64,000 nucleotides of DNA from Flavobacterium sp. (GTDB lineage: Bacteria; Bacteroidota; Bacteroidia; Flavobacteriales; Flavobacteriaceae). The translations under genes were made by a program, and so were the position numbers. The number at the start of each line of letters is the position of its first letter. Position 1 is the stretch's first letter. Under the pieces are notes generated by a model. That model worked only from the letters and a program-made list of their open reading frames with translations, had not been told where the DNA came from and made no database searches. Shown piece after piece: positions 59,907-64,000 of the stretch. The DNA lies in contig NZ_JAIXWA010000072.1 of assembly GCF_027482425.1 (NCBI RefSeq), forward strand, positions 62,001 through 126,000, in the 5' to 3' direction.

Positions 59907-61223
59907 ATGGAATTGAAAGAAAAGCTTATTTCCTCATTCATGGCCTTTGAAGGGCAAATCGATGTGAATTCCGATTTGTACGATGTGCGCACTTCGGCGA
60001 TTAAGAATTTTGAACAAAAAGGGTTTCCTTCCAAAAAGGAAGAGGCCTGGAAATATACCTCGTTGAATACCGTGTTGAAGCATGATTTTACCGTGTTTCC
60101 AAAGCATGATTCGGCTATTGAGTTTAAAGACGTCAAGAAGTATTTTTTGCATGAAATTGACACGTATAAAGTCATTTTTATCGATGGAAAATACAGCTCG
60201 TTTTTATCGCAAACCACGCATGAAGGACTGGATGTTTGTTTGATGTCGTCCGCCTTTACCAAGCCTAAGTACAAAATGGTGATGGATACTTATTTCAATC
60301 AAATCGCCAACAAAGACGAAACCTTAACCTCCCTAAACACGGCCTTTGCAGCGGAAGGGGCCTACATCAATGTCCCCAAGAGTAAGGTGGTCGACAAACC
60401 TATCGAAATCATTTACTTCTCTACAGGCCAAGAAAACGCCTTGATGGTTCAACCGCGTAATTTGATTGTGGTGGGCGAAAATGCCCATGTGCAAATCATT
60501 GAGCGCCATCAAAGTTTGAATGAAAATCCTGTATTGACCAATGCCGTAACAGAGGTATTTGCTCAAAAACGCGCTATTGTAGATTATTATAAAATTCAAA
60601 ACGATTTGGGGTCAGCCAATTTGATTGACAACACCTATATCGCTCAAAAACAAGAAAGTCACGTTTCGGTGCATACCTTCTCTTTTGGAGGTAATGTGAC
60701 ACGCAACAATTTGAATTTCTACCACCAAGGCGAACGCATTGACTCTACCTTAAAAGGAATTACCATTATCGGTGGAAAACAACATGTGGATCATTACACC
60801 TTGGTACACCACGCGCAACCCAACTGCGAAAGCCATCAAAACTACAAATGCATTGTCAATGACAGCGCAACCGGAGTTTTCAACGGAAAGATTTTTGTGG
60901 AAAAAGAAGCGCAAAAAACCGATGCTTTTCAGCAAAACAACAACATCTTGTTGAGTGAAAAAGCGGTGATTAATGCCAAGCCTCAATTGGAAATTTTTGC
61001 CGATGATGTCAAATGTTCCCACGGCTGTACGATTGGTCAATTGGACGAAAGCGCCATGTTTTATATGCAACAACGCGGTATTCCCAAAAAAGAAGCCAAG
61101 GCCTTATTGATGTATGCTTTTTCCAATGAGGTGATTGAAAGTATCAAAATCCCCGAATTGAAACAGCGTATCACTAAAATCATTGCTCAGAAATTGGGTG
61201 TGAATTTGGGATTTGATTTGTAA
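59907..61223 (+). CDS. sufD: Fe-S cluster assembly protein SufD
   Basis: GFPSKKEEAWKYTSLN, DDVKCSHGCTIGQLDESAMFYMQQRGIPKKEAKALLMYAFSNEVI. Confidence 0.95.
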   Translation: MELKEKLISSFMAFEGQIDVNSDLYDVRTSAIKNFEQKGFPSKKEEAWKYTSLNTVLKHDFTVFPKHDSAIEFKDVKKYFLHEIDTYKVIFIDGKYSSFLSQTTHEGLDVCLMSSAFTKPKYKMVMDTYFNQIANKDETLTSLNTAFAAEGAYINVPKSKVVDKPIEIIYFSTGQENALMVQPRNLIVVGENAHVQIIERHQSLNENPVLTNAVTEVFAQKRAIVDYYKIQNDLGSANLIDNTYIAQKQESHVSVHTFSFGGNVTRNNLNFYHQGERIDSTLKGITIIGGKQHVDHYTLVHHAQPNCESHQNYKCIVNDSATGVFNGKIFVEKEAQKTDAFQQNNNILLSEKAVINAKPQLEIFADDVKCSHGCTIGQLDESAMFYMQQRGIPKKEAKALLMYAFSNEVIESIKIPELKQRITKIIAQKLGVNLGFDL

Positions 61224-61267
61224 AAATTCTTTTTGATATACGAAAGACGCAGGTTGAACGACCTGCG

Positions 61268-62617
61268 TTATTTTTTGATACTCTTCACAATCCCACGCAA
61301 CAAACCATTAAAATCAAAGCCGGGATCTTCTTTTAATCCCATGCGCACCACGACCAAATCATGGCTGGGGAAAATGGCTACCATTTGCCCTTGATACCCG
61401 CTGCAGTAAAACATATCGCGCGGAACATCGGGAAATTTACCCCCTGCATTCAACCAAAATTGTGCGCCATAACGTCCCTCCGAGGTTGGGGTGGGCGTGG
61501 CGACATAGTTTGCCCAATCTTCAGCAAAGATACGCGCTCCATTCCACAACCCTTTTTGCAAGTACAACTGACCAAATCGAGCCCAATCTCTAGGGGTGGC
61601 CCAACCGTAGGACGACCCCACAAAGTTGCCCGCCATATCGGTTTCTACAAGGGCCGAATGCATGCCAATTTTATCCAACAAACTGGTATACCAAAAGTCG
61701 AGATACTCTTGGTGCGATTTAAACTGTTGCCGTAAAATACCACTCAATAAGTTGGTCGTCCCCGAGGAGTAGTTCCAACTCGCATTGGGTTTTCCCACCA
61801 AGGGTTTGTCGCGTTGTACCGCTGGCATATCGCGCGCTTGGAAAAGCATTTGCGTGGCATCACAAATTTTGTCGTACTGTTCTTCCCATTCCAAACCCGA
61901 ATTCATTTGCAACAAGTTGTGAAGGGTAATCTTTTTGCGTTCATCGTTTTGCCATGCCGCGATGGGTGCGGGTTTGCGAACGTCGATTTTTCCTTGGTAC
62001 TGAAGAATTCCGAAATAGGTTCCGGTTAAACTCTTCGTCATTGACCATCCTAGTAACCTCGAATCTTTGGTAAACCCGTCGGCGTAGTGTTCATAAACCA
62101 AGTGGCCTTTGTACAATACAACTACCGCACGAGTACGTTTATTTTTTTCACCCTTGGCATCAAACGCTTGGGCCACTGTCTTTTTTAGTAAGGCATAGTC
62201 GATAGTAGCAAACGCACTGTCTTTGGGCGCTCCCGCTCCAAAAGGATACGGAAGCGATGTATTGGGTTTTAGCGTTCGCCGCGGTACTAGATAGGGTTGC
62301 GAAACATCAAAATCATCATCAATCAAAGTGGCACCCAGTCCAGGACGGTAAATGGCTTTGCGTTCTTTGATTCCATAGACACTGGAAAGGGCAAATTGTT
62401 CCGTTTTATTGACCGAATTTCGGGCCAAATCCACCAACGAGATATCATTATCGCCCGATTCAATTACCTCCAACGAACGGTTGTCGATGAATGTTCCCGA
62501 GGCAACACTTTTGGCTGAAAATCCTGAGATTAAATCCAGTTTTGGGTATACGGTAAGATAAAAAATAAGGACAAGAAGCGTGAGGAGTATAGCAACGTAT
62601 TTCAGGAATTTTTTCAT
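61268..62617 (-). CDS. Beta-lactamase-family serine hydrolase
   Basis: LLGWSMTKSLTGTYFGILQ (SxxK), NYSSGTTNLLSGIL. Confidence 0.9.
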   Translation of the reverse strand: MKKFLKYVAILLTLLVLIFYLTVYPKLDLISGFSAKSVASGTFIDNRSLEVIESGDNDISLVDLARNSVNKTEQFALSSVYGIKERKAIYRPGLGATLIDDDFDVSQPYLVPRRTLKPNTSLPYPFGAGAPKDSAFATIDYALLKKTVAQAFDAKGEKNKRTRAVVVLYKGHLVYEHYADGFTKDSRLLGWSMTKSLTGTYFGILQYQGKIDVRKPAPIAAWQNDERKKITLHNLLQMNSGLEWEEQYDKICDATQMLFQARDMPAVQRDKPLVGKPNASWNYSSGTTNLLSGILRQQFKSHQEYLDFWYTSLLDKIGMHSALVETDMAGNFVGSSYGWATPRDWARFGQLYLQKGLWNGARIFAEDWANYVATPTPTSEGRYGAQFWLNAGGKFPDVPRDMFYCSGYQGQMVAIFPSHDLVVVRMGLKEDPGFDFNGLLRGIVKSIKK

Positions 62618-62773
62618 GGGAATAGCTTGGTTTTAGATGTTCTAAAGTACAGAAAAATTAGATTCAAAAAACAGCGTAAAATGGACAAGTGATAAGGAAA
62701 AGTTAATTGACCGAAATGCCTGTAGAAAGGCGAAAGTTTTAATATCTTTGTATTTAGAAAAATTCTAAATAAA

Positions 62774-63988
62774 ATGCTAGACCTACACAAAATTCGCGCG
62801 GATTTTCCCATTTTAACACAGCAAGTGAATGGCAAACCGTTGGTCTATTTTGATAACGGCGCTACGGCCCAAAAGCCCCAAGTAGTGCTCGATGCCATCA
62901 CGAAGTATTATAGCGAAATTAATGCTAATATTCATCGTGGTGTGCACACCTTGAGTCAGCTCGCCACCGATGCATACGAAGAATCCCGCGGCAAGATTCA
63001 GCGTCATTTGAATGCCAAACACGCGCATGAAATTATATTTACCTCGGGCACAACCCATGGCATCAATGCGATAGCGAATGGATTTGCAACTTTATTACAA
63101 CCCCATGACGAGATTTTAGTCTCGGCGATGGAGCACCACAGCAATATAGTCCCTTGGCAAATGTTGTGCGAACGTACAGGAGCCGTGTTGAAAGTCATCC
63201 CCATGAATGAAAAAGGGGAATTAATTCTATCGGAATACGAGGCTTTATTGTCGGAGAAAACTAAAATCGTAACCGTTAATCATATTTCCAATGCGTTAGG
63301 TACGATTAATCCGGTAGAATATATTATTCAAAAAGCGCATGAAGTTGGCGCTGCCGTACTAATTGATGGCGCACAAGCCACCCCACACTTAAAACCGGAT
63401 GTACAGGCTATGAACTGCGATTTTTATGTTTTTTCGGGACATAAAGTATGTGGTCCAACGGGAACTGGAATTTTGTATGGCAAAGAAGCATGGTTGAATA
63501 AGTTGCCACCGTATCAAGGTGGTGGGGAAATGATTGCCACCGTGAGTTTTGAAAAGACTACCTATGCCGATTTACCGCATAAATTTGAAGCCGGAACACC
63601 CAATATTGCTGGAGGTATTGTATTGGGAACGGCCATTGATTATTTGAACGAAATTGGTTTTGAGGCTATCGCAACCTACGAACACGAATTGTTGGAATAC
63701 GCGACTCAAAAGTTGCAACAAATAGAGGGATTGCGAATTTATGGTACCGCTGCCCATAAAACCTCAGTAATCTCATTTAACGTAGGTACCATTCACCCCT
63801 ATGATATTGGCACGATTGTCGATAAGTTAGGCATAGCGGTGCGCACCGGACACCATTGTGCCCAACCCGTCATGGATTTCTTCGGAATTCCCGGAACGGT
63901 TCGCGCTAGTTTTGCTTTTTACAATACCAAACAAGAAATTGATACTTTTGTAGAAGCACTGCACAAGGCCGTGATGATGTTATCTTAA
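62774..63988 (+). CDS. sufS: Cysteine desulfurase SufS
   Basis: YFDNGATAQKPQVVLDAI, EHHSNIVPWQ, DFYVFSGHKVCGPTGTGILYG, VRTGHHCAQPVMDFFGIPGTVRASFAFYNT. Confidence 0.96.
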   Translation: MLDLHKIRADFPILTQQVNGKPLVYFDNGATAQKPQVVLDAITKYYSEINANIHRGVHTLSQLATDAYEESRGKIQRHLNAKHAHEIIFTSGTTHGINAIANGFATLLQPHDEILVSAMEHHSNIVPWQMLCERTGAVLKVIPMNEKGELILSEYEALLSEKTKIVTVNHISNALGTINPVEYIIQKAHEVGAAVLIDGAQATPHLKPDVQAMNCDFYVFSGHKVCGPTGTGILYGKEAWLNKLPPYQGGGEMIATVSFEKTTYADLPHKFEAGTPNIAGGIVLGTAIDYLNEIGFEAIATYEHELLEYATQKLQQIEGLRIYGTAAHKTSVISFNVGTIHPYDIGTIVDKLGIAVRTGHHCAQPVMDFFGIPGTVRASFAFYNTKQEIDTFVEALHKAVMMLS

Positions 63989-64000
63989 AAGTTTCGTTTA

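Overview
A 64 kb chromosomal segment of a Flavobacterium-like Bacteroidota genome. The call rests on SufBCD-SufS, GH3, DUF4175, a GldM-type domain, TAnnTTTG promoter elements and AT-rich intergenic DNA. Left end (1-7.8 kb): an O-antigen/polysaccharide cluster with a truncated Wzy-like protein, two glycosyltransferases, an O-antigen ligase, rfbD/C/A and a Wzz-like protein. The rest is mostly core genes: tex, rpiB, rnr, tRNA-Cys, folB, glnS, gltX, ybeY, mnmG, a PIF1-like helicase, holB, pgk, an MltD-LysM protein, ctpA, rnpA, peptidases and suf. The most notable non-gene signal is an apparent chromosome origin region. An AT-rich ORF-free stretch (16.70-17.22 kb) carries six DnaA-box-like 9-mers, and the genes either side mostly point away from it. 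About 14.5-16.5 kb to the right, three ParB-type parS palindromes flank mnmG: TGTTCCACGTGGAACA, CGTTCCACGTGGAACA and TGTTTCACGTGAAACA. Other points of interest: a 37-aa TatA-like mini-ORF missing from the ORF track; a YdeI-like gene split by one in-frame stop; a folded intergenic element upstream of tex; a decayed partial duplication of the tRNA-Cys 3' end plus its terminator; an M23-peptidase-like N-terminus with no peptidase domain; a stand-alone GldM C-terminal-like protein; an adhesin-like/SPOR-like fusion; and an exact 11 x 51 bp coding repeat array. No CRISPR array, transposase, phage module or defence system was identified. All family calls come from reading sequence without database searches.
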